NCBI GenBank assembly: GCA_964419255.1
Contig: CAYQOU010000002.1
Coordinates: forward strand, 53,936-117,935
Length of the DNA stretch: 64,000 nucleotides
Direction of reading: 5' to 3'
Source of the DNA: CAZPHU01 sp964419255
GTDB taxonomy: Bacteria; Fibrobacterota; Chitinivibrionia; Chitinivibrionales; CAYFVL01
How positions within the stretch are numbered: position 1 is the stretch's first letter; every line of letters starts with the position of its first letter. The notes below the pieces were generated by a model. The model was not told the DNA's origin. It did no database searches and worked only from the letters and a program-made list of their open reading frames with translations. The translations under genes and the position numbers were made by a program. Of this stretch, positions 27,229 to 35,530 are shown piece by piece.

Positions 27229-29595
27229 TCACTCAGTACTCTGTTCCAATTCGCGCCTCAGGCGTTCAATCTCTTCATCAAGTTTTTCCTGCTTCTCACG
27301 TTCTTTTTCAATGAGCTGCTGTTCGCGTTGGCCGCCAACCATCTTGACAGCCTTTGCCAACGCATACTCCGCATCACTGATAATCTGTTCCTTGCGTCGG
27401 AAAAACTCTTTGTTCTCTTCAACTAACAGCTTGAAATTAAAATAACTTTTTGACTCCTGTGAGAATTCGTCAAAATGAATCTTCAAGTTTTCACGCTCGG
27501 CAATAGTTGCATCACTAGGCCTTCGTAGAGCGTTTTTCTTGATATCCTGAGAAATCGGAGCGAACTCTCTGAGGTAGCCCTGAAATCTCTTTGTCTGATA
27601 CTCCAGATCATCCACATCCGCATAATCATTCTTGGCAGCATCAAGGCAGATTTCAAGAGCGTCGATAGCTTCCTGATTGCGTCCCTGCAGCATAAGAGAA
27701 TAGCCAAGAACAAGATACCCCTCCGGTATAAGCGCAGACTCCGAATGAGCACTCATCATACGCTGAATCGTTTTCATCGCCTCCTCCGGACGATTAACCT
27801 TTATCCAGGACCATGCAACCCCCAGAAGCGCTTCATCTCCATACGGTGAGCCTTCGGGTACATTGCTGAAAGCTTCAACGGCTTTCCTTAATTCGACCTG
27901 CTCAAAATAAAGCTGACCCAGCTTGTTATTTGCGGCATCCAGCAACAATAATTCGGCCTGATCGGTGGTCGTGTCCTTCACAATATTTGTGAGGTTTCGT
28001 ACCGCTGCGTTAGTTTTGTCGTTTTCGATATTTATAATCGACAAGGTATACTGGGCATACAAATACGTTGGTGCGTCCGGCTTGATTCGTCCGAGGAACT
28101 GCTCAGCGGCATTATAGTTTTTTCTCTGGAAGTGAATTTCTCCCGCCAGATAATCAGCATCGGGAATGATTTCACTTTCTGGATATAGATTTGTTATAAA
28201 TGCATGATTTTTCAAGGCATCCTCAAACTTGCCCTCGCGGTAATCCAGATTCTGAATACCGTATAACATCTTGGGACGAACATCGGAGGTTGTATACTCG
28301 GCCAAGCCCTCTTTGTATATTTCCCGCGCGATATCGTTCATATCCAGGAAACGATAACAGTTTCCGAGGTAAAGTGTAGCCATATCGTTGAGGTGGAAAT
28401 TGGGGAAAAGTGAAAGGACTTTCCCGAAAGCAAAGGATGCTTCCCAGTACTTACCAGCCAAATACAACCGCATTGCCTCATTGTACGCATTCATCGGCGC
28501 AAGAATCAGACGATCATACAATCGCTTCGATTCCCGCTGCTCCCTGGTTGGACCGAAATCGGTACCCAACTTCACCATCATGGTCAAACCACGCTCTGTT
28601 TCATTAATACTGTAGCCAATATGGGCATCGAAGTTTACATAATTGATCATTTCCGGTAAAGGGTATATAAGATTAAGGTTAAATCCCGCATATGGTATGT
28701 TATTGTTGGCCCATCCGCATTTGACCCACACCTGCGGAATAAACTCCATCTTAAAATGCGCACTGAAACGAGGGACTTTCTTTAAGATGCTCCCATCTGT
28801 TAAATCGTCAAATTCACCCTCATCGATGCGCGATTTCCACATATCCACGAAAGCATTGTCAAGCACAAATTCACAGTTGGCGATAAGACGGTCGTTGAGC
28901 CAGGCGTATCTCAGACCCGCCCTCATACGAGTGGTGGTCTGCTGGCGCTCGGTGCCACTTTCGGTATCCCACTCCAACATGGCCGGAACAATATCCTGTA
29001 GACTGATAGAAACACCCAGATCTCCGAAACGATAATGATCCAGAGGGTTAAAGTAGGCACCGACATCCAGCCCAAAGCCCCATCGACTGTCCGAATTGAA
29101 CTGATTTTGTCGCAACACCTTCGGGTTTGCCCCAATCATAAACCAGGGTAACAATCTCACGCCATAATGACCGACAAACCAGATATCGCCATAGCGAAGA
29201 ATGTCACCGGGCACCAGACCACTTCCCCCCTGGCCGACCTCCATCTGATCTATAGAACTACCGGTTCCAATAACGGTAAGCCCAGCGGTCTGATTTAAAC
29301 GGATAGGGGTAAGAAATGAAAACTGCTGATACCCCAGATTGTCATCCAGATCCAAATCCCATCGATACAACCCTCCACCCAGATAGAATTGATCCACCCG
29401 GTAGGTGAGAGCTGGATTAATCATAGCAGATGTGAAATCTGATATATCCTGTATGTAATCCGCTTGAAAGTATGGTGCGGAATAGCCTCCATTGGGGGTA
29501 AGTGCATGAGCAGAGGATATTATGCACCCCAGGGAGAGGAGACACAGCATGGGAAAGCGCATCGCGCTACGATATGTATTCTGAACTGATCTCAT
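27229..29595 (-). CDS. barrel-like N-terminal domain plus TPR outer-membrane-associated protein
   Basis: A signal peptide (MLCLLSLGCIISSAHA) is followed by a PorV-like segment with DFTSAMINPALTYRVDQFYLGGG (the N-P-A turn) and about 320 residues of alternating strands. TPR repeats follow at about 370-690 (KFEDALKNHAFITNLYPESE, KNYNAAEQFLGRIKPDA), and then a C-terminal charged coiled coil (about 735-788). The protein therefore combines a barrel-type outer-membrane domain with a periplasmic scaffold domain in one chain, an arrangement I do not recognise from well-studied families. It lies 70 bases upstream of the giant TPR gene, on the same strand. AAAGG lies about ten bases before the ATG. Confidence 0.8.
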   Translation of the reverse strand: MRSVQNTYRSAMRFPMLCLLSLGCIISSAHALTPNGGYSAPYFQADYIQDISDFTSAMINPALTYRVDQFYLGGGLYRWDLDLDDNLGYQQFSFLTPIRLNQTAGLTVIGTGSSIDQMEVGQGGSGLVPGDILRYGDIWFVGHYGVRLLPWFMIGANPKVLRQNQFNSDSRWGFGLDVGAYFNPLDHYRFGDLGVSISLQDIVPAMLEWDTESGTERQQTTTRMRAGLRYAWLNDRLIANCEFVLDNAFVDMWKSRIDEGEFDDLTDGSILKKVPRFSAHFKMEFIPQVWVKCGWANNNIPYAGFNLNLIYPLPEMINYVNFDAHIGYSINETERGLTMMVKLGTDFGPTREQRESKRLYDRLILAPMNAYNEAMRLYLAGKYWEASFAFGKVLSLFPNFHLNDMATLYLGNCYRFLDMNDIAREIYKEGLAEYTTSDVRPKMLYGIQNLDYREGKFEDALKNHAFITNLYPESEIIPDADYLAGEIHFQRKNYNAAEQFLGRIKPDAPTYLYAQYTLSIINIENDKTNAAVRNLTNIVKDTTTDQAELLLLDAANNKLGQLYFEQVELRKAVEAFSNVPEGSPYGDEALLGVAWSWIKVNRPEEAMKTIQRMMSAHSESALIPEGYLVLGYSLMLQGRNQEAIDALEICLDAAKNDYADVDDLEYQTKRFQGYLREFAPISQDIKKNALRRPSDATIAERENLKIHFDEFSQESKSYFNFKLLVEENKEFFRRKEQIISDAEYALAKAVKMVGGQREQQLIEKEREKQEKLDEEIERLRRELEQSTE

Positions 29596-29634
29596 TATTG
29601 TTGCCTTTACCTGTTTTGCAGGTGCTGTTAAGTA

Positions 29635-31131
29635 CTACTTGATCGGAACCACTTCAACACGTCGGTTCTTTGCACGTCCATCAGCTGAATTATTCGAAGC
29701 AATCGGCTTTGTCTCTCCATATCCCCGTGCAATCAAGCGTCCCTGACCGATACCGCGCATGACCAAATAATTCATTACCGTTTTTGCCCTGTCGTAGGAG
29801 AGGGCCATGTTATATTTATCGCTTCCCTGACTGTCGGTGTGCCCGGCGATTTCGACTTTCACATGAGGATAAGCCTCAAGGCTGTTATAGACTCGCTCGA
29901 GTACATAGTAAGATTCTTCGAGAAGCTCAGCGGAAGCGGTCTTGAAATTGACACCTTTGAGAATCAGAGCCTGTTTAATCTCCTGTGGTTTCTCATCCGG
30001 ACAGCCATCCTGATCTTTATAGCCGTTTACCGTCTCGGGATTATTCGGGCAACCATCCTGAGCATCCGGAATACCATCTTTATCGTTATCGAGGTCGGGA
30101 CAACCGTCTTCGTCCTGGAAACCGTCACGATCTTCGGGAGTGTTGGGACACTCGTCCTGAGTATCGTATATGCCGTCTTTATCGTTATCGAAATCGGGAC
30201 AACCGTCTTCGTCCTCAAATCCATCGTTGTCCTCAGCAACTTCGGGACATTGATCGATATCATCGGGAATACCGTCACCATCCTGATCCGTACTCAGCTC
30301 CTCAACCATTTGCTGAGAGATCAGACCAATATCCGTACCGTTTTCCCCCTTACCCTTGAGATAAGAGATACTTTCCAGAAAGTAATTATACTCGGGATGA
30401 CCGGCAGAGATAAAGATCGGATCTTTAGAAATATTGGTCTGATTTACAACCGCACCGGCATTGAAGGGAAGACGATTGTTGTAAATATTATTATGTATGA
30501 TACGAGTTCTTTTTGCTCCCGGAGCGATATAAATACCATACTGCTTGTTGCGGAACATGATATTGTTGCGAACAAGAACCTCCGTGCGATGGGCAGCAAA
30601 GATTCCGCAGTAGCCGTTTTCCAGAATAACATTGTGGTCTATGGCGGTACGTGTCCCCCGAACGGATTCCAGAAAGATGCCGGTCCATTCGTTGCGGTAG
30701 ATAACATTGTTTTTGATATCTGGCAGAGAGATCAACGCGTGAATACCGGCACCTTTGTTATCTACGATCAGGTTTCGTTCGATGACCGGCCGGGTGTTCT
30801 TACACAGTATACCGGTTGTTCCGTTTCTGATGTTAAAGTTGGCGATAACCGCGCCATCCGCGCCTATGATACACGGGCCTTTTCGCTGTCCGTCGATAAT
30901 GGTTTTGTTTTTATCCTGCCCGAGTAAAACCACGTTATCGGTCAGTGCGATATTCTCTTTATACACACCATTGACAACATAGACCGTGTCACCTTCATTC
31001 GCCTCACCAAGCGCAATATGAATATTGGGGAAGTCGTGAGGAACCACCAGTTTTCTTCCGGCATCTGCTTTAGGCGCCCAAAACAAAACAACGCCTAACA
31101 ATAATAGTAAAGGTAATGATCGTGTGGACAT
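29635..31131 (-). CDS. OmpA-family protein with beta-helix and thrombospondin type 3 repeats
   Basis: From ATG 31131 the protein has 498 residues. Its signal peptide is LPLLLLLGVVLFWAPKADA. A right-handed beta-helix of the DUF1565/NosD type follows (about 30-260, with repeated N-x-I/V rungs such as NGTTGILCKNT and ENGYCGIFAAH). Calcium-binding thrombospondin type 3 repeats come next (about 270-375, DxDxDGxxDxxDxCP). An OmpA C-terminal peptidoglycan-binding domain ends the protein (about 385-498; IAGHTDSQGSD and RRVEVVPIK). The predicted promoter at 31220-31248 starts RNA near 31213, which excludes longer in-frame starts. A beta-helix in an OmpA protein is unusual and suggests surface or glycan interaction. 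First gene of the envelope-machine run. Confidence 0.9.
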   Translation of the reverse strand: MSTRSLPLLLLLGVVLFWAPKADAGRKLVVPHDFPNIHIALGEANEGDTVYVVNGVYKENIALTDNVVLLGQDKNKTIIDGQRKGPCIIGADGAVIANFNIRNGTTGILCKNTRPVIERNLIVDNKGAGIHALISLPDIKNNVIYRNEWTGIFLESVRGTRTAIDHNVILENGYCGIFAAHRTEVLVRNNIMFRNKQYGIYIAPGAKRTRIIHNNIYNNRLPFNAGAVVNQTNISKDPIFISAGHPEYNYFLESISYLKGKGENGTDIGLISQQMVEELSTDQDGDGIPDDIDQCPEVAEDNDGFEDEDGCPDFDNDKDGIYDTQDECPNTPEDRDGFQDEDGCPDLDNDKDGIPDAQDGCPNNPETVNGYKDQDGCPDEKPQEIKQALILKGVNFKTASAELLEESYYVLERVYNSLEAYPHVKVEIAGHTDSQGSDKYNMALSYDRAKTVMNYLVMRGIGQGRLIARGYGETKPIASNNSADGRAKNRRVEVVPIK

Positions 31132-31681
31132 AATCCCTGTTCTTATTAAGGGCTTAAATTTTAGAATTATGAATACAAATGAGCTCAGAGAAAGGGAGTA
31201 CAAGTAAATGGCAGTTATGAAAATAACTTCATTGAAAAAGCATGTCAAGTTCTGCTACCTTTGGGTATGCCCCCCAGCTACCCCCTTATCCGGTCAGCCT
31301 TCTCTTAATTAAATTGCTGTGTTCTTTTAATCGCAAGCATTTTCTTGTCTCTGCGATAAAAATAAGCAAAAAGGTTACGTTATCCACCTGCGCTTTATTG
31401 TTATCGCAACAATAATTGCACCCTGTAGCTTCAGGATGCATTATCCGCCTGCCGTTTACCGCCCCCCTGGTCTCAACACCGTGTCATTGCTGAATATTTT
31501 CAATAACACCTTATCTAATTTACACGATTACAACCGAAAATGCCTGTGTTTTTTGAAAAAAAAACCAATTTATAGCCGATGGCCCCATTTGTATGCCGAA
31601 AATGGTCGACTACAGGAGATATTAACCCCCCTCTTTCTTTGCGACTGCCCCGCTACCGGCCAAATATGCAGGAAGAAATCA
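31132..31681. other. 550-base intergenic region with several inverted repeats
   Basis: Apart from the promoter at 31220-31248 no gene is seen. It contains a perfect hairpin (TTATTGTT / AACAATAA, around 31397-31417), a hairpin TGCACCCTG / CAGGATGCA (31418-31441), and TCGCA / TGCGA arms in 31331-31355. A 14-base direct repeat, CGTTATCCACCTGC (31378-31391) and CATTATCCGCCTGC (31439-31452), is also present. Short reading frames here have no start signal or recognisable product. Confidence 0.5.
31220..31248 (-). promoter_or_regulatory. sigma-70-type promoter for the OmpA-like gene
   Basis: Minus strand TTGACA (31248-31243), 17-base spacer and TATTTT (31225-31220). Predicted start near 31213, giving a leader of about 82 bases before ATG 31131. 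Confidence 0.6.
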
Positions 31682-33475
31682 TCACTCCCATTCGATTGTG
31701 CCTGGCGGCTTGTGGGTTATATCGAAGAAGATGTCGCCTACCCCGCGAAGCTTCTCGACCTGCTCCACGATCCTGGAAACAGTCGATTCCCTCAAAGGCA
31801 TGAAACGTGCCGTCATTGCCTCTTGTGATCTGACAGGACGCAATACCACACACTCATTTCCATCCCCGTTTATCAGAGGCAGCAAAACAACCGGCATCTG
31901 CCAGATTTCCCCGTATTCACCTGAATCATACAGGGTCTCTGTAACGATATTATCTACGGCACGAAGCTTATCCAGACGTTCCTTTGTTATATATGCTTCA
32001 ATCAGCTGATAATCGGGCTGCCCCACTGTGTTTATTCCCAACACTACCCGGTTTATACCCGCGATGGAATTTGTGATGCTTGTCGAAAGCTGCTCCAGAA
32101 AGGCCCAGTCGCGCTTACCTACCAGCAAAGCAGGATGAGCGTAGCTTCTCTCGTCCCCCTGGACCCCGACACTACAAACGGGCAACACATACCCCTTGTA
32201 ACCGGCGCCAGATGCCAACTGCTCCACCTGCCGGCGTATTTCGGAATCAATTTCCATCGGTTTGCCATCCGAACACAAGGTACGCACCCCTAAGCCCGGC
32301 CCGGGGAAAGGATGGCGCCATACCAGTTTCTTCGGCAGTCCCAGTTTTTCCCCAAGCATACGCACTTCGTCTTTATATAGCTGAGCCAATGGTTCGATTA
32401 TCAGCCCTCTTTCGATCATCTCCAGTATGATATCGACTCTGTTGTGATGAGTCTTTATTTTATCCGCATGTTCCGTCCCCGCACTCTCGATAGTGTCGGG
32501 ATAAATTGTTCCCTGCCCCAGAAGCCACTCATCGGTATTGAGCCCGAGCCGCTTCTGTTCGTTTTGCTGAACAGACAGGAAAGTGTTACCAATAATTGTT
32601 CTTTTCTGCTCCGGATCGCAAACACCCTTTAACGCATCGAGAAACTCATCGCCGGCATCTACAGAATGCAGATTATGAAAACCATGCTCATCCATATATT
32701 CAGCGATATCACGAGATTCCCAGTGACGCATCAGACCGTTATCCACATGCAGCCCCAGAACACGTTCCGGGCCGAGAGTCTTGTTTAGAAGAGTAAAGGC
32801 GACGGTCGAATCCACACCTCCCGACACCAGAAGAAAGACTCTACGTTCACCACAATCTCTGCGGAGATTTTCAGATATTTCGGACAGAAAACCGTTAGGA
32901 TCCCACTGACGCCTGACACCGCACTCATCAATAAAATCGGACAACAGCTTCATGCCGTTAGGGGTATCTGTCACTTCCGGATGGAACTGAAGGCCGTAAA
33001 AATGGCGTGAGGGATCTCCAACCGCCGCAGTCTCACAATCGGGGGTTGAGCCAAATATGGTAAATCCCGGCGGCAGTTTCTCAACCGCATCCCCATGACT
33101 CATCCATATCTGCTGAGTACCGTTAAAACTCTTGAAGATTCCTTCGTCAGACGGTATATCTATATTGGCGACACCATATTCCCGCTGATGGCCTCTGCAG
33201 ACGGTACCTCCGAGCATCTTCGCCATAAGCTGGTGCCCGTAACAGAGTCCGAGTATCGGAATGCCTAAGCCAAAGACCCCCACATCCACCGACGGACTTT
33301 TTCCATTCAGTACACTGTGAGGACTACCGGAGAGGATGATGCCTTTGAATCGGGTCAGATCCGTAAGATTTGTATTGGAAGAAACGATCTCTGAATAAGC
33401 ACCCAATCTTCTTATTCTGTTGGCAATCAGATGGGTGTACTGACCACCAAAGTCAATAATTGCAATAGTATCCAT
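31682..33475 (-). CDS. guaA: GMP synthase (glutamine-hydrolysing), long form
   Basis: GuaA converts XMP to GMP with glutamine and ATP in the cytoplasm. The N-terminal class-I amidotransferase (about 1-190) has the Cys nucleophile in LGLCYGHQLM and the His/Glu of QFHPEV. The ATP-pyrophosphatase part has the P-loop SGGVDST near residue 220. The C terminus ends in KPPGTIEWE, the universal GuaA tail. Length is 597 residues against 510-525 in E. coli type enzymes; the extra about 75 residues sit in the C-terminal domain, as in the human-type enzyme. The plus-strand gene at 33596 is divergent. Confidence 0.95.
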   Translation of the reverse strand: MDTIAIIDFGGQYTHLIANRIRRLGAYSEIVSSNTNLTDLTRFKGIILSGSPHSVLNGKSPSVDVGVFGLGIPILGLCYGHQLMAKMLGGTVCRGHQREYGVANIDIPSDEGIFKSFNGTQQIWMSHGDAVEKLPPGFTIFGSTPDCETAAVGDPSRHFYGLQFHPEVTDTPNGMKLLSDFIDECGVRRQWDPNGFLSEISENLRRDCGERRVFLLVSGGVDSTVAFTLLNKTLGPERVLGLHVDNGLMRHWESRDIAEYMDEHGFHNLHSVDAGDEFLDALKGVCDPEQKRTIIGNTFLSVQQNEQKRLGLNTDEWLLGQGTIYPDTIESAGTEHADKIKTHHNRVDIILEMIERGLIIEPLAQLYKDEVRMLGEKLGLPKKLVWRHPFPGPGLGVRTLCSDGKPMEIDSEIRRQVEQLASGAGYKGYVLPVCSVGVQGDERSYAHPALLVGKRDWAFLEQLSTSITNSIAGINRVVLGINTVGQPDYQLIEAYITKERLDKLRAVDNIVTETLYDSGEYGEIWQMPVVLLPLINGDGNECVVLRPVRSQEAMTARFMPLRESTVSRIVEQVEKLRGVGDIFFDITHKPPGTIEWE

Positions 33476-33595
33476 ATGGTGGAAAAATAATTTCTGCGCA
33501 TCGTCTCAATGCCCCCATATTGTGTTCGTATGATGTGCAATGTGCTATTTTACCTTATGATCGGTTATAGTAGTTCTCTGAAACAGGAGTAATAC

Positions 33596-34156
33596 ATGTC
33601 TGAGCAAAACATACGTAAACCAATATCCAATTTCTTCATAAAACGATCGATCCAGTTTTCCATTATCGGCAAAACATTTCTGATCGTGCTGATTTCCGTG
33701 CTCCTGACAACGGTGGTTCTTTCTCTGGTGTATAATGCCCAGTCGCAAGGCGGCAGTTTTTACTACATGAGCAATAATATTATGGAGGACCTGGCCCTTC
33801 ACAGCCTGTTGGGTCTTATTCTCCCGGCCCTCATAGTAGCGCAAACGGTAACCATTCTCATTGCAATAGGTATCGGCCTGTTCTCGTCCCGAAAAGTTGC
33901 CGTTCCGATCTACAAGATAGAAAAGTGGGCAAGCCAGCTCAAACAGGGCAAGTTAAACACCCATCTGGCATTCCGCGAACAACGCCAGATGCGAGACTTA
34001 ACCGTTCAGTGTAACGCAGCCGTGGATAAGTATTGTGACATCTTCAAAGAAATCGAACGATCGATCAACCGAATAGAAAACACTGACGACTGCCCTCAGG
34101 ATGTGCAAAAAGAGATACAGAGTATCCGAAAGACTCTCACAACCCTCAACTACTAG
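33596..34156 (+). CDS. membrane protein with HAMP-like segment
   Basis: A 186-residue protein with two hydrophobic helices (about 25-47 and 78-100) separated by a short extracytoplasmic loop. A HAMP-like amphipathic stretch follows (VAVPIYKIEKWASQLKQGKL, then NTHLAFREQRQMRDL), and then a coiled coil. It looks like the front half of a sensor or chemoreceptor without an output domain. A role in signalling is plausible; no partner is evident. GAAACAGGAG lies before the ATG, a good ribosome binding site. A bidirectional terminator at 34195-34228 follows and is shared with dnaJ. Confidence 0.75.
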   Translation: MSEQNIRKPISNFFIKRSIQFSIIGKTFLIVLISVLLTTVVLSLVYNAQSQGGSFYYMSNNIMEDLALHSLLGLILPALIVAQTVTILIAIGIGLFSSRKVAVPIYKIEKWASQLKQGKLNTHLAFREQRQMRDLTVQCNAAVDKYCDIFKEIERSINRIENTDDCPQDVQKEIQSIRKTLTTLNY

Positions 34157-34194
34157 TTCGGCACACAAGCAGTGCCGCCCTGCCGGGCGTACAT

Positions 34195-34228
34195 AAAAAA
34201 AGGAGACCACATACCCGGTCTCCTTTTT
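34195..34228. terminator. bidirectional rho-independent terminator between the HAMP-like gene and dnaJ
   Basis: Arms GGAGACC (34202-34208) and GGTCTCC (34217-34223) with eight-base loop, flanked by seven A on the left and five T on the right, so it can stop transcription from both sides. Confidence 0.9.
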
Positions 34229-34248
34229 CACATTACTTTGATGGTTTT

Positions 34249-35406
34249 CTAGGTGAACATATCCTTTGCACGTTCAAAAACTGTCTTCGTTTTTTTCTCG
34301 ACCTGGGACAAACGTTCGAAAATTTCCTTTTCTTCTTTGGATATTTTCTGTGGTGTGCGCACATGAACTTTCACCAACTGATCGCCTTTCTCCGAGCGAT
34401 GCAGCACGGGCAGTCCCTTTCCCCGCAATCTGAAGATCTTTTCGGATTGGGTGCCGGCTGGAATCTTCAGACTCACCTTACCATCCAGGGTCGGAACAGT
34501 TTTGGCTGTTCCCAGAGCGGCTTCGGAAAAGGTAATGTCGATCTCGCAGAAAAGATCGATGCCATGCCTCTCGAAAAACTCATCCTTTTTCTCCTGGATA
34601 AGAACGATAAGATCGCCGGAAGGTCCCCCATTCGGACCGACATCGCCCTTACCGGGAACGGAAAGATAATTACCCTCCGCTACTCCCGCCGGAATGTCCA
34701 CACTGACCGTTGTCTCGGCCTGCTCCCGTCCGCTTCCCTGGCAATTTGAGCATGGGTTCTGGATAATCTGCCCCTCACCGCGACATTTCGGACACACCGT
34801 CTCCTGGACAACCTGCCCGAAAAAGGAATTCGCAACCTGGCGAACCCGTCCGGCACCGCCGCATTGGGAGCATGTTTTCTTATCGCCTGTTTCGGAACCC
34901 GAGCCGTTACAGACATGACAGCGCTCCTTGCGCCGAACCTTCAGTTTTTTCTCAACCCCCTGGCTTATCTCCTGAAGACTCAGTGAGAGACGAAGCTGAA
35001 GATCGTTTCCGCGCTGCCCGCCTGCCTGTGCTCTTCTTGCTCTGCCACCCCCAAACCCAAACAGATCCGAAAAAACCGAGTCACCACCGAAATCGTTCAT
35101 GAAGGCGCGTAAGGCATCAGAAATATCGAATCCGGCTCCACCGAATCCACCATAGCCGCCATAGCCCCCGCCGGCACCCTGCTCAAATGCCGCATGCCCG
35201 AACTGGTCGTATTGCGCCCTTTTTTTTGCATCCTTCAGAATCTCATAGGCTTCGGTAGCTTCACGGAATTTCTCCTCCGCCTCCTTGTTGCCCGGATTCT
35301 TATCCGGATGATATTTGACTGCCTGCTTGCGATATGCTTTTTTTATCTCATCTTCACTTGCACCCTTACTCAGGCCAAGAACTTCATAATAGTCACGTTT
35401 GGGCAT
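34249..35406 (-). CDS. dnaJ: chaperone co-factor DnaJ (Hsp40)
   Basis: Class I DnaJ of 385 residues. Its J-domain has the HPD motif (KYHPDKNPG, about residues 31-39). A Gly/Phe-rich region (about 78-105) follows. The zinc-binding repeats CHVCNGSG, CSQCGGAG, CPKCRGEG and CSNCQGSG lie at about 160-230, followed by two client-binding beta domains. It stimulates DnaK ATPase and delivers substrates. It is the last gene of the groES-groEL-hrcA-grpE-dnaK-dnaJ run; the gap to dnaK is 124 bases. Confidence 0.97.
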   Translation of the reverse strand: MPKRDYYEVLGLSKGASEDEIKKAYRKQAVKYHPDKNPGNKEAEEKFREATEAYEILKDAKKRAQYDQFGHAAFEQGAGGGYGGYGGFGGAGFDISDALRAFMNDFGGDSVFSDLFGFGGGRARRAQAGGQRGNDLQLRLSLSLQEISQGVEKKLKVRRKERCHVCNGSGSETGDKKTCSQCGGAGRVRQVANSFFGQVVQETVCPKCRGEGQIIQNPCSNCQGSGREQAETTVSVDIPAGVAEGNYLSVPGKGDVGPNGGPSGDLIVLIQEKKDEFFERHGIDLFCEIDITFSEAALGTAKTVPTLDGKVSLKIPAGTQSEKIFRLRGKGLPVLHRSEKGDQLVKVHVRTPQKISKEEKEIFERLSQVEKKTKTVFERAKDMFT

Positions 35407-35530
35407 ATTTCCTCTAATCCTGTTTCAAGTACCTGCTCGAGATCGTTGATGCAAAAATAGTGGTTCGGAGGCGGCCAAAGCCACCCCCGAACAAATTTTC
35501 TTCTCTGCATCCATACACCGGCACAGGATT

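Noticed and set aside
29839..30927. 362-codon plus-strand frame
   Set aside because: Antisense to the OmpA-like gene; Ile/Val/Thr-rich sequence mirrors the Asp-rich repeats.
31260..31480. Cyclic-di-GMP or similar riboswitch
   Set aside because: Hairpins are present but the conserved core of known riboswitch classes could not be matched, and the region lies upstream of the predicted RNA start of the OmpA-like gene.
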